Shown here piece by piece: positions 1-8,445 of a DNA stretch of 64,000 bases (its first letter is position 1; the number at the start of each line of letters is the position of its first letter). This stretch comes from Polyangiaceae bacterium (GTDB lineage: Bacteria; Myxococcota_A; Polyangia; Polyangiales; Polyangiaceae). The position numbers and the translations under genes were made by a program. The DNA lies in assembly GCA_019637295.1 (NCBI GenBank), contig JAHBVX010000001.1:1122511-1186510 (forward strand), in the 5' to 3' direction. The notes under the pieces were generated by a model. It was not told the DNA's origin. It did not search any database and saw only the letters and a program-made list of their open reading frames with translations.

Positions 1-714
1 CTCGAGCCCTTCGTGAAGCAGCATCCGAAAGCCGTGTCGGCGCGGATCGCGCTGGTCAGCGCGTTGCGTGAGTCGGGCAACGTGGACGCTGCCATCGAGC
101 ACGCCCGCGAGGTGCTGGTGCGCCGGCCGAGTGATCCGAACGCGCTCGCCGAGCTGGCCATGTCGCACTTGACTCGCGGTGAGACCGACACCGCGGACTT
201 GTTGGTGAAGGAGGCGCTGAAGGCGGATCCGAACAACGCCATCGCCGAGCGCACCGCGGGTCTGGTGGCGCTCAAGCGGGGTGATGACGCCGTCGCCTTC
301 CAGCACTTCGCCAAGGCCAGCAGCCTCGATCCGAAGGACACCACCGCGCGCTTGAACACCGGCACCGTGCTGCTGCAGGCAGGGGTCTACGACAAGGCTG
401 TAGAGGAGTTTCGCGGTGTGCTCGCGGTCAAGCCCGGTGATACACCGGCGGAGCTTGGGCTGGCGGCGGCGCTGCGGGGCCTGGGGGCGCGGGACAAGCC
501 GGGCCCGTATCAGGAGGCCGAGCGCGTGCTCAAGGCCGTCTTGGCCCGAGAGCCCAAGAACCTCAACGCGCTGTTCAACCTCGCCGTCCTCTACGCCCAC
601 TTTCTCGCCAAACCCGGCGAGGCCAAGCCGCTGTTCGAGCGCTTCTTGGGCGTCGCGCCGGCGTCCCACCCCGCTCGCGCCGAAGCACAGAAGATGGTCG
701 CTGCTCAGAAGTGA
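1..714 (+). CDS. TPR-repeat protein, 5' end outside the window
   Basis: The frame is open from base 1 (reading LEPFVKQ), so the gene begins upstream; the GTG at 13 is only an internal candidate start. The visible 237 residues are almost entirely tetratricopeptide repeats, about five or six helix pairs of 34 residues with the usual A/G at position 8, A at 20 and P at 32 (segments ending RRPSDPNA, KADPNNAI, SLDPKDTT, AVKPGDTP, AREPKNLN). TPR arrays are protein-protein interaction scaffolds. No catalytic domain is visible in this part. The missing N-terminus probably holds a signal peptide or lipobox, as in many myxobacterial TPR proteins, but that cannot be seen here. The next gene runs convergently, ending 16 bp downstream. 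Confidence 0.85.
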   Translation, partial: LEPFVKQHPKAVSARIALVSALRESGNVDAAIEHAREVLVRRPSDPNALAELAMSHLTRGETDTADLLVKEALKADPNNAIAERTAGLVALKRGDDAVAFQHFAKASSLDPKDTTARLNTGTVLLQAGVYDKAVEEFRGVLAVKPGDTPAELGLAAALRGLGARDKPGPYQEAERVLKAVLAREPKNLNALFNLAVLYAHFLAKPGEAKPLFERFLGVAPASHPARAEAQKMVAAQK

Positions 715-730
715 GGAGCCGACGAGGACT

Positions 731-2248
731 TCAGAGCAGGAGCGGGTGGCTGGCGAGGGCTTCGTTCAGCTGCACCAGCGGGCTCTGGGCGGGCAGGGAC
801 TTCGAGACCTCCTGAAGCTCCGCCTTCGCGGCCTGCAGCTGCGCGCGGTCCAGCGCCCGGAGCGCCTCCGCGACGGTCATGACGGCACGCAGCCGCTGAG
901 CCTCGAGGGCCGGCTTGCTGGCGTCGAAGAGCTCCGGACTGGTCGTGCTCGAGGGCTCCGTGGACTCGACGTTGCCCCAGGCAGTCGTCTTGTACTTCAC
1001 GACGACCGAGAGCGGCTCCGTCGACGAGGTGTGGGCCAGCTCCTCGCTGCAGGTTTGGAGCCGGAACAGGAAGACCTGCACGCCATCCGAGCTCAGATCC
1101 GTGGCCGCGTCGGGATCGAAGCTGGCGGTCAACTCCTGCTCGGCGCCGCGGGTGAGCGTGAAGTGCCAAGGCAGCTGCAGGCTCACGCTCACGTTGTAGA
1201 GCGCCACGCTGAGCATCTCGGGCACCATGGCGCCGACGTACTCGACCTCTTGCGACGAGCCCGCGTGCACGAAGTGCCCCCCTCCGGTGCGCGCCAGGGC
1301 GCGGAAGAAGCGATCCGGCAGCTCGGTCGCGGCGCCAACGCTGATGGCGCTCAGCCGGGCGCCTTGGGCCGTCAGCTCCGAGAGGGCAGTCGCCGGGATG
1401 CGCGCCGGATCGTCCTTGCCGTCGCTGAGCAGGAAGGCGCGGTCTCCTGCGCCGAGGACCAGCGTCGGATCCTGCAAGACCGTCGCTAGAGCGTCCGTGA
1501 TGCTGGCCTCGCCGTCCACGCCGCTGACTTCGTCGATGCTGCTCGGGCTCGCGCCGGAGACCGTGCGCAAGGACAGCTGCGCTTCGCTCGGCAGGTGGGA
1601 CGCGATCGCGTGTGCGACCTGCTTGGCGCGGCCGAGGGGCGAGCTCGGATCTTGTGCGTCACCCATCGAGAGGGTGTCGTCGATGATCAGCACGACGTGC
1701 TGGTTGGCTGGCGGAGGCACCGACGGAGCGTGCACCAGCACCAGCAGATCGAACTGGTTGCCGGCCACCTGTCGCAGCTGCGTCAAGACCGTGGGGGCAG
1801 AGGCGGAGCCGGGGACGAGCAGCCCGGTGTCGGCGGACGGCTCGGCGTAGTAGTTCAGGAAGTCCTGTACCCGGAGCAGCTGCGGGATGGGCGCGACCTG
1901 GGCGCGCATGAGCTCACCCGCGACCGCAGGGCTGGCAAAGCCGCCCGACTCGGCCACGGAGACGTCCACCTCGGAGCCGTGCCCCGTCATCTGCTCGCAG
2001 CCCGCGACCTGGTCCGGCGCGAGGGCCTGCTGCGCGGCCTGTGCCTGCTCCGTCCACTGACCAGTCGGCTCGTCCATGATGGGCCCCCCACCGAAGCTGC
2101 CTCCGAGCCCCAGGCCCGCGTCAGCCCCCGGCCCGCCGCCGACGGCGCCACCTCCATCCGGTCCAGCCCTCTGCTCGAGCTGCTCATCGCACGCGATCGC
2201 CAGCGCGCCCACCATGCCCAAGCCCAACCCGAGCTGCACCAGTCTCAT
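731..2248 (-). CDS. VWA-domain lipoprotein, YfbK-like
   Basis: A 505-aa lipoprotein. The chosen ATG gives a short hydrophobic leader ending in a lipobox (ALAIAC, Cys20); an open frame continues upstream to 2344 but lacks a leader. Residues 21-60 are a Gly/Asp-rich linker. Residues 120-145 (LLRVQDFLNYYAEP) resemble the stretch before the VWA domain in YfbK/Ca-activated-chloride-channel-like proteins. The VWA domain spans about 184-360 with a MIDAS metal site DDTLS at 190-194, a D-x-T-x-S variant of the usual D-x-S-x-S, and the FLLSDG strand at 272-277. The C-terminal ~140 residues form a beta-rich region plus a helical tail. VWA domains bind protein partners through a metal ion; this one is expected at the periplasmic or outer-membrane surface. 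Ligand unknown. Confidence 0.85.
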   Translation of the reverse strand: MRLVQLGLGLGMVGALAIACDEQLEQRAGPDGGGAVGGGPGADAGLGLGGSFGGGPIMDEPTGQWTEQAQAAQQALAPDQVAGCEQMTGHGSEVDVSVAESGGFASPAVAGELMRAQVAPIPQLLRVQDFLNYYAEPSADTGLLVPGSASAPTVLTQLRQVAGNQFDLLVLVHAPSVPPPANQHVVLIIDDTLSMGDAQDPSSPLGRAKQVAHAIASHLPSEAQLSLRTVSGASPSSIDEVSGVDGEASITDALATVLQDPTLVLGAGDRAFLLSDGKDDPARIPATALSELTAQGARLSAISVGAATELPDRFFRALARTGGGHFVHAGSSQEVEYVGAMVPEMLSVALYNVSVSLQLPWHFTLTRGAEQELTASFDPDAATDLSSDGVQVFLFRLQTCSEELAHTSSTEPLSVVVKYKTTAWGNVESTEPSSTTSPELFDASKPALEAQRLRAVMTVAEALRALDRAQLQAAKAELQEVSKSLPAQSPLVQLNEALASHPLLL

Positions 2249-2357
2249 ACCGAGCAGTGTTGCACGCTTCGTGCCGCCCGGGATCACCGGCGGAAAACGC
2301 CGTCCGCCCACATCAGCCCACCGATCCAGCGGCCAGAGTGGCACAGCTGGGTGTGCC

Positions 2358-3092
2358 TCAGCGCTGGGCCAGTGCCCGCCAGTCCAGGGTCACGACATCC
2401 ACGGCAGCGACCACGTCCGGAAGCTCCTGTCGCACCTCGGGCGGAAGCGAGCCCCGGTGAGCGCTCGCCAGCTCGACCACGTAGTCCACCCACGCGCCGT
2501 GCCCGGTCGCCCGCGCGAGCTTGAGGGCGAAACGATAGGCCTCGGCCACCACGGCCGGGTCGAGGGGCTTGCCCCGCCGGGCAGACGCGAGCAGCTCGTC
2601 CAGGTGCGGCTCGAGGATCCGTCGAACCTCGTCGAGCTGCCCCGCCGCGAGCGCGGCCTCTGCGCTCTCGCCCAGGATGGCGAAGATGCTCGCCGCGTTC
2701 GTGTCCAGCTCTGGCGCCTCGGGCGGGCGCTTCTTGTAGCGTGGGATCTCCGCGGAGGTGGTGACGTTGCGCGGACCTCGCGGCGCTTGCACGCCGCTGT
2801 GCAGCCAGAAGAGCTGCCCCCCAATGCGCACGCGACTGCCGGCGGCGAGCTCCCGACGGCCCGTGATGCGCTGCTCGTCCACGAACGTGCCGTTCGTGCT
2901 GCCCAGATCCTCGAGCACGACGCGACCTTGATCGAGCAGGACTCGCGCGTGGATCCGGCTCACGAGCGGATCGTCGTCGAACCTCAGGTGACAGCCCATG
3001 TCCCGACCGATCAAGAGCTCGCGCTCACCGAGCGGGGCGTCGCCGTTTGGGCAGCGCAGCCACCAGCGAGGGGTTTCCCGTTGGTCCGACAT
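2358..3092 (-). CDS. FHA-domain protein
   Basis: A 244-aa cytoplasmic protein; the frame is open to 3344, but the ATG at 3092 starts directly before the domain. The FHA domain covers about residues 24-95 with the canonical phosphothreonine-binding residues: GR at 29-30, S-R-x-H at 45-48 and S-T-N-G at 65-68. Residues 120-244 are helical and unrecognised, with repeats of small helices (AALAAGQLDEVRRIL) that suggest a TPR-like or helical-bundle adaptor. FHA proteins read Thr phosphorylation and normally work with Hanks-type kinases, of which this window holds three (19.1, 58.6 and 60.3 kb). It is divergent from the methyltransferase gene starting at 3233 and sits upstream of the VWA gene on the same strand, 109 bp away. 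Confidence 0.87.
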   Translation of the reverse strand: MSDQRETPRWWLRCPNGDAPLGERELLIGRDMGCHLRFDDDPLVSRIHARVLLDQGRVVLEDLGSTNGTFVDEQRITGRRELAAGSRVRIGGQLFWLHSGVQAPRGPRNVTTSAEIPRYKKRPPEAPELDTNAASIFAILGESAEAALAAGQLDEVRRILEPHLDELLASARRGKPLDPAVVAEAYRFALKLARATGHGAWVDYVVELASAHRGSLPPEVRQELPDVVAAVDVVTLDWRALAQR

Positions 3093-3232
3093 CTCGAAAT
3101 CCGTCAGCTCGTCGCGGGCCGCGAGGCCGTCGAATCTGGATTGAGCCGAGTCATGCTCTGAGCAGTATTCCAGACGTCCGGCCCTGGGTCGAGGCCGGCG
3201 TTGCGACCCGCTTGCCCGCGCCGACCTCGGCC

Positions 3233-4414
3233 ATGCCATGCTGCGACCGCTTGAGCACCGCCGTCCTGCAGCTTCCCGACGCCATGGAAGAGGTCCTCGT
3301 CGCCGGTCACCCGTGGGTGTACCGCGAGCGGATGCCGCCCGCATTTAGGGCCGAGTCCGGCGCGATGGTTCGGGTCCGCGCGGGTCGCTTCAGCGGCTAC
3401 GGGATCTTCAGCCGAGGCGGGCAAATCGCGCTGCGCATTCTCTCGTGTCACGAGCCCCCGGACGCGGCTTGGGTCGCGGCGAGGATCCGCGACGCGCGCG
3501 ACCTGCGCGCGCCGTTCATCGCGGCTGACACGACCGCCTATCGCCTCGTGTTCGGCGAGGGAGACCTACTTCCGGGTGTCACCGTGGACGTCTACGGCTC
3601 CTTCGGTGTGGTCGCGACCTACGCCGACGGTCTCGACGCTCTGGCTCGCTGGGCCGCGGAGGCTGCCACACTCGAGCTCGGGCTCGCGGGTGTACTCTGG
3701 CGCCGGCGAGCCGAGAGCGAAGGAGCGAGAGGGACTACGCTGCTCTCGGGGAGGCAGCCTCCCGGCGAGGTCGTGGTGAGCGAGCACGGGGCGCGGTTCG
3801 CGGTGGATCTGGTCCGGTCGCAGAAGACCGGACTGTTCCTGGATCACCGCGAGAATCGCCGTCGAGTGGCGATGCTGTGTGCTGGAAAGAGCGTGCTCAA
3901 CCTGTTCGCGTACACTGGCGGTTTCTCGGTACATGCCGCGCTGGCGGGGGCTCGGCACGTGACGAGCGTGGACGTGGCTCAGCCCGTCATGACCGCGGCC
4001 ATGCGCAACTTCGAGCTCAACGGGCTCGACTCGGCAGCGCACGAGTTCGTGGCCGAGGACGCGTTCGCCTGGCTCGAGTCGGCCCGCCGACGGGGTCTTC
4101 GCTACGACGTCGTGATCTGCGATCCGCCGAGCTTCGCCAAGCGCCGTGAGCAGCGACGCGACGCCCTCAAGGCGTACAAGCGCCTCAACTCGGCGGTGCT
4201 GCGGGTGGTGTCGGCGGGAGGCTACTTGGCTACCGCGAGCTGCACGTCGCAGGTCGAGCCCGAGGCGTTTCGACGGGTGGTGGCCGAGGCCGCGATGCGG
4301 GCGCGGCGCCGGCTTCAGCTGGTGCTCGAGGCGGGGGCCGGACCTGACCATCCGACACTGGTGGTGCATCCCGAGGGACGCTATCTCAAGTTCCTGCTCG
4401 GCCGCGTCACTTGA
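3233..4414 (+). CDS. rlmI: RlmI-like 23S rRNA m5C methyltransferase
   Basis: A 393-aa SAM-dependent RNA methyltransferase of the RlmI/YccW class, which methylates a cytosine of 23S rRNA. The N-terminal ~85 residues form a PUA-type RNA-binding domain with the family's G-H-P-W-V-Y motif (about 25-30). The Rossmann domain carries motif I (NLFAYTGGFS, about 222-231), the motif IV catalytic loop DPPSFA (about 296) and a conserved ASCTSQV Cys near 336. The frame is open 62 codons further upstream, but the added residues are low-complexity and overlap the FHA gene, so ATG 3233 is preferred. Its 3' end overlaps the convergent ompA-like gene by 8 bp. RlmI is assigned by architecture; a close paralogue (RlmK-like or RlmO-like) is not excluded. 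Confidence 0.85.
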   Translation: MPCCDRLSTAVLQLPDAMEEVLVAGHPWVYRERMPPAFRAESGAMVRVRAGRFSGYGIFSRGGQIALRILSCHEPPDAAWVAARIRDARDLRAPFIAADTTAYRLVFGEGDLLPGVTVDVYGSFGVVATYADGLDALARWAAEAATLELGLAGVLWRRRAESEGARGTTLLSGRQPPGEVVVSEHGARFAVDLVRSQKTGLFLDHRENRRRVAMLCAGKSVLNLFAYTGGFSVHAALAGARHVTSVDVAQPVMTAAMRNFELNGLDSAAHEFVAEDAFAWLESARRRGLRYDVVICDPPSFAKRREQRRDALKAYKRLNSAVLRVVSAGGYLATASCTSQVEPEAFRRVVAEAAMRARRRLQLVLEAGAGPDHPTLVVHPEGRYLKFLLGRVT

Positions 4415-5792
4415 GCAGCTTGAACTCGATCCGCCGATTCTTCTGCTTGCCGGCCCAGGAATTGTTGTCGGCGATGGGCTCGTCCGGTCCAGCGCCCCGC
4501 GTCGCGATGCGACCGTCGGCGATCCCCTTGGCCACTAGGTACGCCTTCACAGCGTCGGCGCGAGCCTTGGACAGCTCGAGGTTGCGCTCGCGCGGGCCGT
4601 CCGTATCGGTGTGCCCGCTGATCTCCACGCGCACCGAGGGGAACTCGGCGAGCACGTCGTACGCCGCGTTCAGTCGCTTGTTCGAGGCGGGGCGGATGGT
4701 CGCCTTGCCCGTGTCGAACTCGATGCCCTCGATCACGCCGGTGAACTGCTTGATCTTCTCGGGTACCTCGTCCGGGCAGCCGTCGTCGTCCTGGTACTGA
4801 TTGACCGTCTCTGGCTCGTTCGGGCACTTGTCCGCGTCGCCGAGGATGCCGTCCTTGTCCGGGTCCGCATCCACGGGGCAGCCGTCTGGTGCGACGCCGG
4901 CGGTGTCCGGGCACTTGTCCTGCTCGTCGGTGACGCCGTCGCCGTCCCTATCCCTCAGCGGGCAGCCGTCCGGGGCGACCCCCGCCTCGGAGGGGCATGC
5001 GTCCTGAGCGTCCATGAAGCCGTCCCCGTCGCTGTCGCGCACGGGGCAGCCGTCCGGTGCGGCGCCGGCCTCGTCCGGGCAAGCGTCCCGATCGTCGAGG
5101 AAGCCGTCGCCGTCCCGATCCGGACGCGGCTTCAGCGAACGCTTGCGGTTCAGGACGAAGGTGAGCGAGCCGATGACCTCCGGGTGGTGCGTCAACGAGC
5201 CGTCGTCAGCGCCGTTCTTCTGTGTGAGGTTGTCGCGCACGTCGAGGCGCAGCATCAGGAAGTCGTCGAGGGGCGCCTTGACGCCCAGACCGAAGTGGAA
5301 GAGTGGGTCCCCGTCGCTGCCCATCGCGTTGCTGCCGGCGCCCATGCGCCCGCCACCCGCCACGACGAAGGGGACTACGCTGTAGAGCGGCAGCTGCCCG
5401 ACCAGGTGTCCGCGAAAAGCCCACAGGCCAGCGGAGTCATCGTCCTCGGTTCGGGTGGGCATCACCGCACCCTCGAGCTCAGCGCCGACGAAGGTCAGCG
5501 GGAAGTAGCCCAGGCGAAGCCCGATGTCCGGCGCGATGCTGCGGAATGCTTGGTGGCTCTTGTTCTCGTCGTGGAAGTTGTGGTCCTTGGACGGGAACAA
5601 GACGCCGCCGAACAGGCTCACCTCGAACAAGCCGTCCTCGGGCTTGTTCTCGCTCAGGTAGCCCGAGCTCGACGTGTCGAGCCCGCCTGACGTCGAGAAG
5701 GACGCCGAGGCGGCGGCATCGGATTGAGCTAATGCGGTCTCCGGGAGCGAGGCCAGCAATAGAACGCAGAGCCAAGTGGACTTCATTTTCAT
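4407..5792 (-). CDS. OmpA-family outer-membrane protein with TSP3 repeats
   Basis: A 461-aa outer-membrane protein. The start ATG at 5792 has a purine-rich CGGAGA upstream and yields a clean signal peptide (cleavage after ALA, residue 22). An upstream open frame to 6014 overlaps the next gene and is ignored. Residues 50-215 look like an eight-stranded beta-barrel. About 224-340 are five thrombospondin type-3 calcium-binding repeats (D-x-D-G-D-G then CP-x-G-C-P units). About 345-461 is the OmpA C-terminal domain with the peptidoglycan-binding signature (SGHTDTDG, NLELSKARADAV, NRRIEF). It should tie the outer membrane to peptidoglycan; the TSP3 linker implies calcium-dependent stiffening. It overlaps rlmI by 8 bp tail to tail and lies downstream of another barrel gene. 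Confidence 0.92.
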   Translation of the reverse strand: MKMKSTWLCVLLLASLPETALAQSDAAASASFSTSGGLDTSSSGYLSENKPEDGLFEVSLFGGVLFPSKDHNFHDENKSHQAFRSIAPDIGLRLGYFPLTFVGAELEGAVMPTRTEDDDSAGLWAFRGHLVGQLPLYSVVPFVVAGGGRMGAGSNAMGSDGDPLFHFGLGVKAPLDDFLMLRLDVRDNLTQKNGADDGSLTHHPEVIGSLTFVLNRKRSLKPRPDRDGDGFLDDRDACPDEAGAAPDGCPVRDSDGDGFMDAQDACPSEAGVAPDGCPLRDRDGDGVTDEQDKCPDTAGVAPDGCPVDADPDKDGILGDADKCPNEPETVNQYQDDDGCPDEVPEKIKQFTGVIEGIEFDTGKATIRPASNKRLNAAYDVLAEFPSVRVEISGHTDTDGPRERNLELSKARADAVKAYLVAKGIADGRIATRGAGPDEPIADNNSWAGKQKNRRIEFKLLK

Positions 5793-5853
5793 GGCGAATC
5801 TCCGAGGAGAGGCTAGTACGCCACCCCTGTTGACCGCGAGCGCGGTCTTGAAC

Positions 5854-6588
5854 TCAGAGGTCGAACGCATACCGAAGGGATGCGCCCCCCAGGATGGCGA
5901 TGGGCGGGTCAGTGCTGCGGAGGCGGGACATCCCGTCCCCGTAGCTGCGCACCCCGGCGTGCGCGGAGAGCGCGAGGTGGGGGCTGACCTGGTACCACTC
6001 CAGGCCCAGCGCACCCCCGAAGTAGAGGTTCATCGAGTCGGCATTGGTGTAGCCGTAGACGAACAGGACATCCTCGCTGACCTCCGCCATGCCTGCGCTG
6101 CCCTGCAGGTAGATGCCGAGCCAATCGGCGGGTCGCAGCGTGAAGCGCAGCCCAGCGCCAACGCCATAGTGCGCGTAGCCGCGGGGCTCGGGCGGCCGGG
6201 CCGCGTAGGAGGTCGTCGCGAAAGCGACGTCCGCTTCGCCGAACAGCATGAGCCAGGAGAGCGGCTCCACGCCGAGCTTGAAGTGGAACCAGGGCGACGT
6301 GGGCGACACGTTCTTCATGGTGCCGAGGTGGCTCAGCGCGCCGACGCCGGTCTCGATCACGATGCCTTGTGAGCGGGGCGGCGGCGGGGGTGCCTCGGGC
6401 TCCTCCTCCACCGGGCCGATGTCTCGGGAGCCCGGCATGCCGCGGGAGTCGAGCCAGGCCTCGATTTCCGCCTGGGTCATGTCCCGCCGCTGGGGCTGCT
6501 CTTCGGCCGCAGTGGCGAGCGCCGCCGTCGCGAGCGTCACTGCCCCTGCCATCAGCGAGCCCAAGCTGCGGTCTGCCACGAGGCCCAC
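5854..6588 (-). CDS. Small outer-membrane beta-barrel protein
   Basis: A 244-aa exported protein starting at GTG 6588. The signal peptide ends near ATAAEE (residues 1-28), followed by a short helix, a proline-rich hinge (EAPPPPPRS, about 66-74) and roughly eight alternating amphipathic strands rich in Tyr, Trp and Gly ending in a C-terminal aromatic/Leu strand (LRYAFDL), as expected for a BAM-inserted barrel. No enzyme motif is visible. It is probably co-transcribed with the OmpA-like gene 61 bp downstream and with pyrE 15 bp upstream. Closest type is the generic OmpW/OmpX-like porin or structural barrel; substrate unknown. Confidence 0.7.
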   Translation of the reverse strand: MGLVADRSLGSLMAGAVTLATAALATAAEEQPQRRDMTQAEIEAWLDSRGMPGSRDIGPVEEEPEAPPPPPRSQGIVIETGVGALSHLGTMKNVSPTSPWFHFKLGVEPLSWLMLFGEADVAFATTSYAARPPEPRGYAHYGVGAGLRFTLRPADWLGIYLQGSAGMAEVSEDVLFVYGYTNADSMNLYFGGALGLEWYQVSPHLALSAHAGVRSYGDGMSRLRSTDPPIAILGGASLRYAFDL

Positions 6589-6603
6589 GTTAGCGCGTCC
6601 CCC

Positions 6604-7161
6604 TCAGCCCATGAAGTCGTTTCGCGTGAAGAGGGCTCGGAGGACGAGGCCCCCGGCCTCAATCGTTTCGCGCCCACCTTCACGGCGATCGACCAGGGCC
6701 ACGATGCCGCCCACCGTCGCGCCAGCCTCGGTCAAGGCTCGAACCGCCGCGAGGCTCGAGCCCCCGGTCGTGATCACGTCTTCGAGCAGGACCACTCGCG
6801 CTCCGGGCGCCAGTGCTCGGTCCCCCTCGACCAGCTTGGCGCTGCCGTGGTCCTTCTGCTCCTTGCGGACGTACAGGGCCGGGAGGTCTCGACCGCGCTG
6901 GTGGCTGATGAGGCTGACGGCGCTGGCAAGCGGACAGCCGCCCAAGGCGACCCCCGCCACGGCGGCGACGGGGCCGAACGCATCCAGGGCCTCGAACATC
7001 AGCTCGCCGACGAGGGCGTGACCTTCTGCGGTGAGCACCGTCTGCTTGCAGTCGATGAAGAAGTCGCTCTCCTTGCCGGAGGCGAGGATCACTCGCTTCT
7101 GCTCGAAGCTGCGCTCCCTCAGCAAACTGAGCAGCCGCTGGCGACGCTCATCGGCCGTCAC
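6604..7161 (-). CDS. pyrE: Orotate phosphoribosyltransferase
   Basis: A 185-aa enzyme of de novo pyrimidine synthesis that joins orotate and PRPP to give OMP. The PRPP-binding signature VVLLEDVITTGGS (about 121-133) is intact, as is the K-E-Q-K-x-H-G loop (about 100-107) that supplies catalytic lysines. The N-terminal helix and the ASGKESDFFIDCK segment match the family. The GTG start at 7159-7161 overlaps the stop of the upstream bactofilin gene (GTGA), so translation is probably coupled, placing a metabolic gene at the end of a cytoskeletal operon. Length is normal for a bacterial PyrE. Confidence 0.95.
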   Translation of the reverse strand: MTADERRQRLLSLLRERSFEQKRVILASGKESDFFIDCKQTVLTAEGHALVGELMFEALDAFGPVAAVAGVALGGCPLASAVSLISHQRGRDLPALYVRKEQKDHGSAKLVEGDRALAPGARVVLLEDVITTGGSSLAAVRALTEAGATVGGIVALVDRREGGRETIEAGGLVLRALFTRNDFMG

Positions 7162-7760
7162 GCGCGACTGACCTTCTTCTTCTTTCCCCGCACGCTCTTG
7201 CCGAGTGCAGGGACGACCGGCGCGGGCGGGCGGTCCGCCGACCGGGTGTCCGGCGCCTTCTTGCGCTCCGGGCTGGCGGGCGCCGGTGCTGCCGCCACCG
7301 GGGCGGGAGCGGCCGCGGCCTTGGCGGGGACCGGTGCTGGGGCCACCGGTGGAGGCGCAGGTCGCTCGAGTCTGACGGGCTCGGGGACGCGCCGGACTGC
7401 GGCGACCGCTGCGCGCCGCGGAGCCGCCGGCTCCCCCTCGGTGCGGACTCGCCCGCGCACCAGCGCGCCTTCGGCGACCCCGATGCGAGGGGCGGTCAGA
7501 TCCCCGACCACCCGAGCGCCGCGCTCGAGCAGCACCGCTTCGGCGCCCTGCAGGTCACCCGCGACCTGCCCGGCGATTACCAGCTGAGCGCCGCGAATGT
7601 TGCCCTCCACGCCGCCCTGCTCGCCGAGCGCGACGTCTCCGTCGACCTCGACGTCACCGTGCACGCGACCGCGGATTTCGATCGAACCCGAGCCGCGAAT
7701 GTTGCCGCGGACCACCGTGCCTTGAGCAATGATCGAGGTGCTGGGCATCGGCCGGCTCAC
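7158..7760 (-). CDS. Bactofilin with long basic tail
   Basis: A 200-aa bactofilin, a polymer-forming cytoskeletal protein. Residues 5-105 are the right-handed beta-helix of short repeats with periodic G and V (GSGSIEIRGRVHGDVEVDG, GEQGGVEGNIRGAQ, AGQVAGDLQG). Residues 110-200 are a Pro/Ala-rich disordered tail ending in a lysine cluster (RGKKKKVSRA), likely to contact membrane or DNA. The GTG start overlaps the stop of the preceding bactofilin gene, and its own stop overlaps pyrE, both by 4 bp. An internal Met at residue 5 is an alternative start. It is the longest of three consecutive bactofilins and the only one with a large extension, so it may be the effector-binding member of a mixed polymer. 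Confidence 0.85.
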   Translation of the reverse strand: MSRPMPSTSIIAQGTVVRGNIRGSGSIEIRGRVHGDVEVDGDVALGEQGGVEGNIRGAQLVIAGQVAGDLQGAEAVLLERGARVVGDLTAPRIGVAEGALVRGRVRTEGEPAAPRRAAVAAVRRVPEPVRLERPAPPPVAPAPVPAKAAAAPAPVAAAPAPASPERKKAPDTRSADRPPAPVVPALGKSVRGKKKKVSRA

Positions 7761-8071
7761 ACGTCCATGTCGACGCTGCCCTTGAAGGACGCGCCGTCCG
7801 CGATGGTCAGCCGGGAGGCCTTGACGTCACCGATCAGGCGCCCGCCGGCCTGGATGTCCACGCGGTCCCGCGCGGTCGCGTTGCCGGTCACTTGACCGCC
7901 GATCGTCAGTGAACTCGCGGACACGTCGGCCTCGACGACGCCACCTGCTGCGATGTGCACGGGACCGGACGTGGTCAGCACGCCTCGCACGGTTCCGTGC
8001 ACGGCTACTTCCTCGTCTGCCGTCAGCTCGCCTTCGATCGTCAGCCCCTCGCCAATCACACTGCCTGCCAT
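7757..8071 (-). CDS. Bactofilin, minimal form
   Basis: A 104-aa protein that is essentially only the beta-helical bactofilin core, with successive 16-18-residue rungs (GEGLTIEGELTADEEVAV, GTVRGVLTTSGPVHI, GGVVEADVSASSLTIGG, ATARDRVDIQAGGR). Bactofilins polymerise without nucleotide into filaments that organise cell shape, polarity or chromosome segregation in myxobacteria. The stop TGA overlaps the GTG start of the next bactofilin, implying coupled translation. It starts 20 bp after the end of the first bactofilin. It lacks N- and C-terminal tails, so it probably forms the plain backbone of a shared filament. Confidence 0.85.
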   Translation of the reverse strand: MAGSVIGEGLTIEGELTADEEVAVHGTVRGVLTTSGPVHIAAGGVVEADVSASSLTIGGQVTGNATARDRVDIQAGGRLIGDVKASRLTIADGASFKGSVDMDV

Positions 8072-8091
8072 GTTCGTTCCTGTTCTCGCCG

Positions 8092-8445
8092 TCAGCGCCC
8101 GCTGGCGAAGTCGAGCGAAAATTCCGTCTCGAGTCGAACGTCCACCGTCGCGCCCGGCTCGATGGTCACGCTGTTGCCCACCAGGTCGCCGCGCACGCTG
8201 GCCCCGGTGCGCACCTGGATGTTACCGGTGCAGCGGGCGTCCCCGCGCAACTCCCCCGCGATGTCGAGGGACTCCGCCGCGACGTCCCCCTCCACCCTGC
8301 CGCCGGCCGCGATTTCGGACCGGCCGCCCACGCTGACATCCCCCTGGACCGCGCCCTCGATGCGCAGCGCGCCCTTGCCACTGACCCTGCCCGCCACCTG
8401 CGTGGCGGCGCCAAGTACGCTCGTGTCCGAAGTCAGCTTTGCCAT
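8092..8445 (-). CDS. Bactofilin, first of three
   Basis: A 117-aa bactofilin starting at ATG 8445, which gives a short N-terminal tail and then repeating beta-helix rungs (VSGKGALRIEGAVQGDV, GGRSEIAAGGRVEGDV, ESLDIAGELRGDARCTG, TGASVRGDLVGNSVTIEPG). The frame is open to 8583, but that extension is Pro/Arg-rich and unlike a bactofilin. It heads the run bactofilin-bactofilin-bactofilin-pyrE, with only 20 bp to the next gene, so one transcript is likely. Three adjacent bactofilins recall the bacNOP arrangement of Myxococcus, although no parABC neighbours are visible here. Confidence 0.83.
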   Translation of the reverse strand: MAKLTSDTSVLGAATQVAGRVSGKGALRIEGAVQGDVSVGGRSEIAAGGRVEGDVAAESLDIAGELRGDARCTGNIQVRTGASVRGDLVGNSVTIEPGATVDVRLETEFSLDFASGR

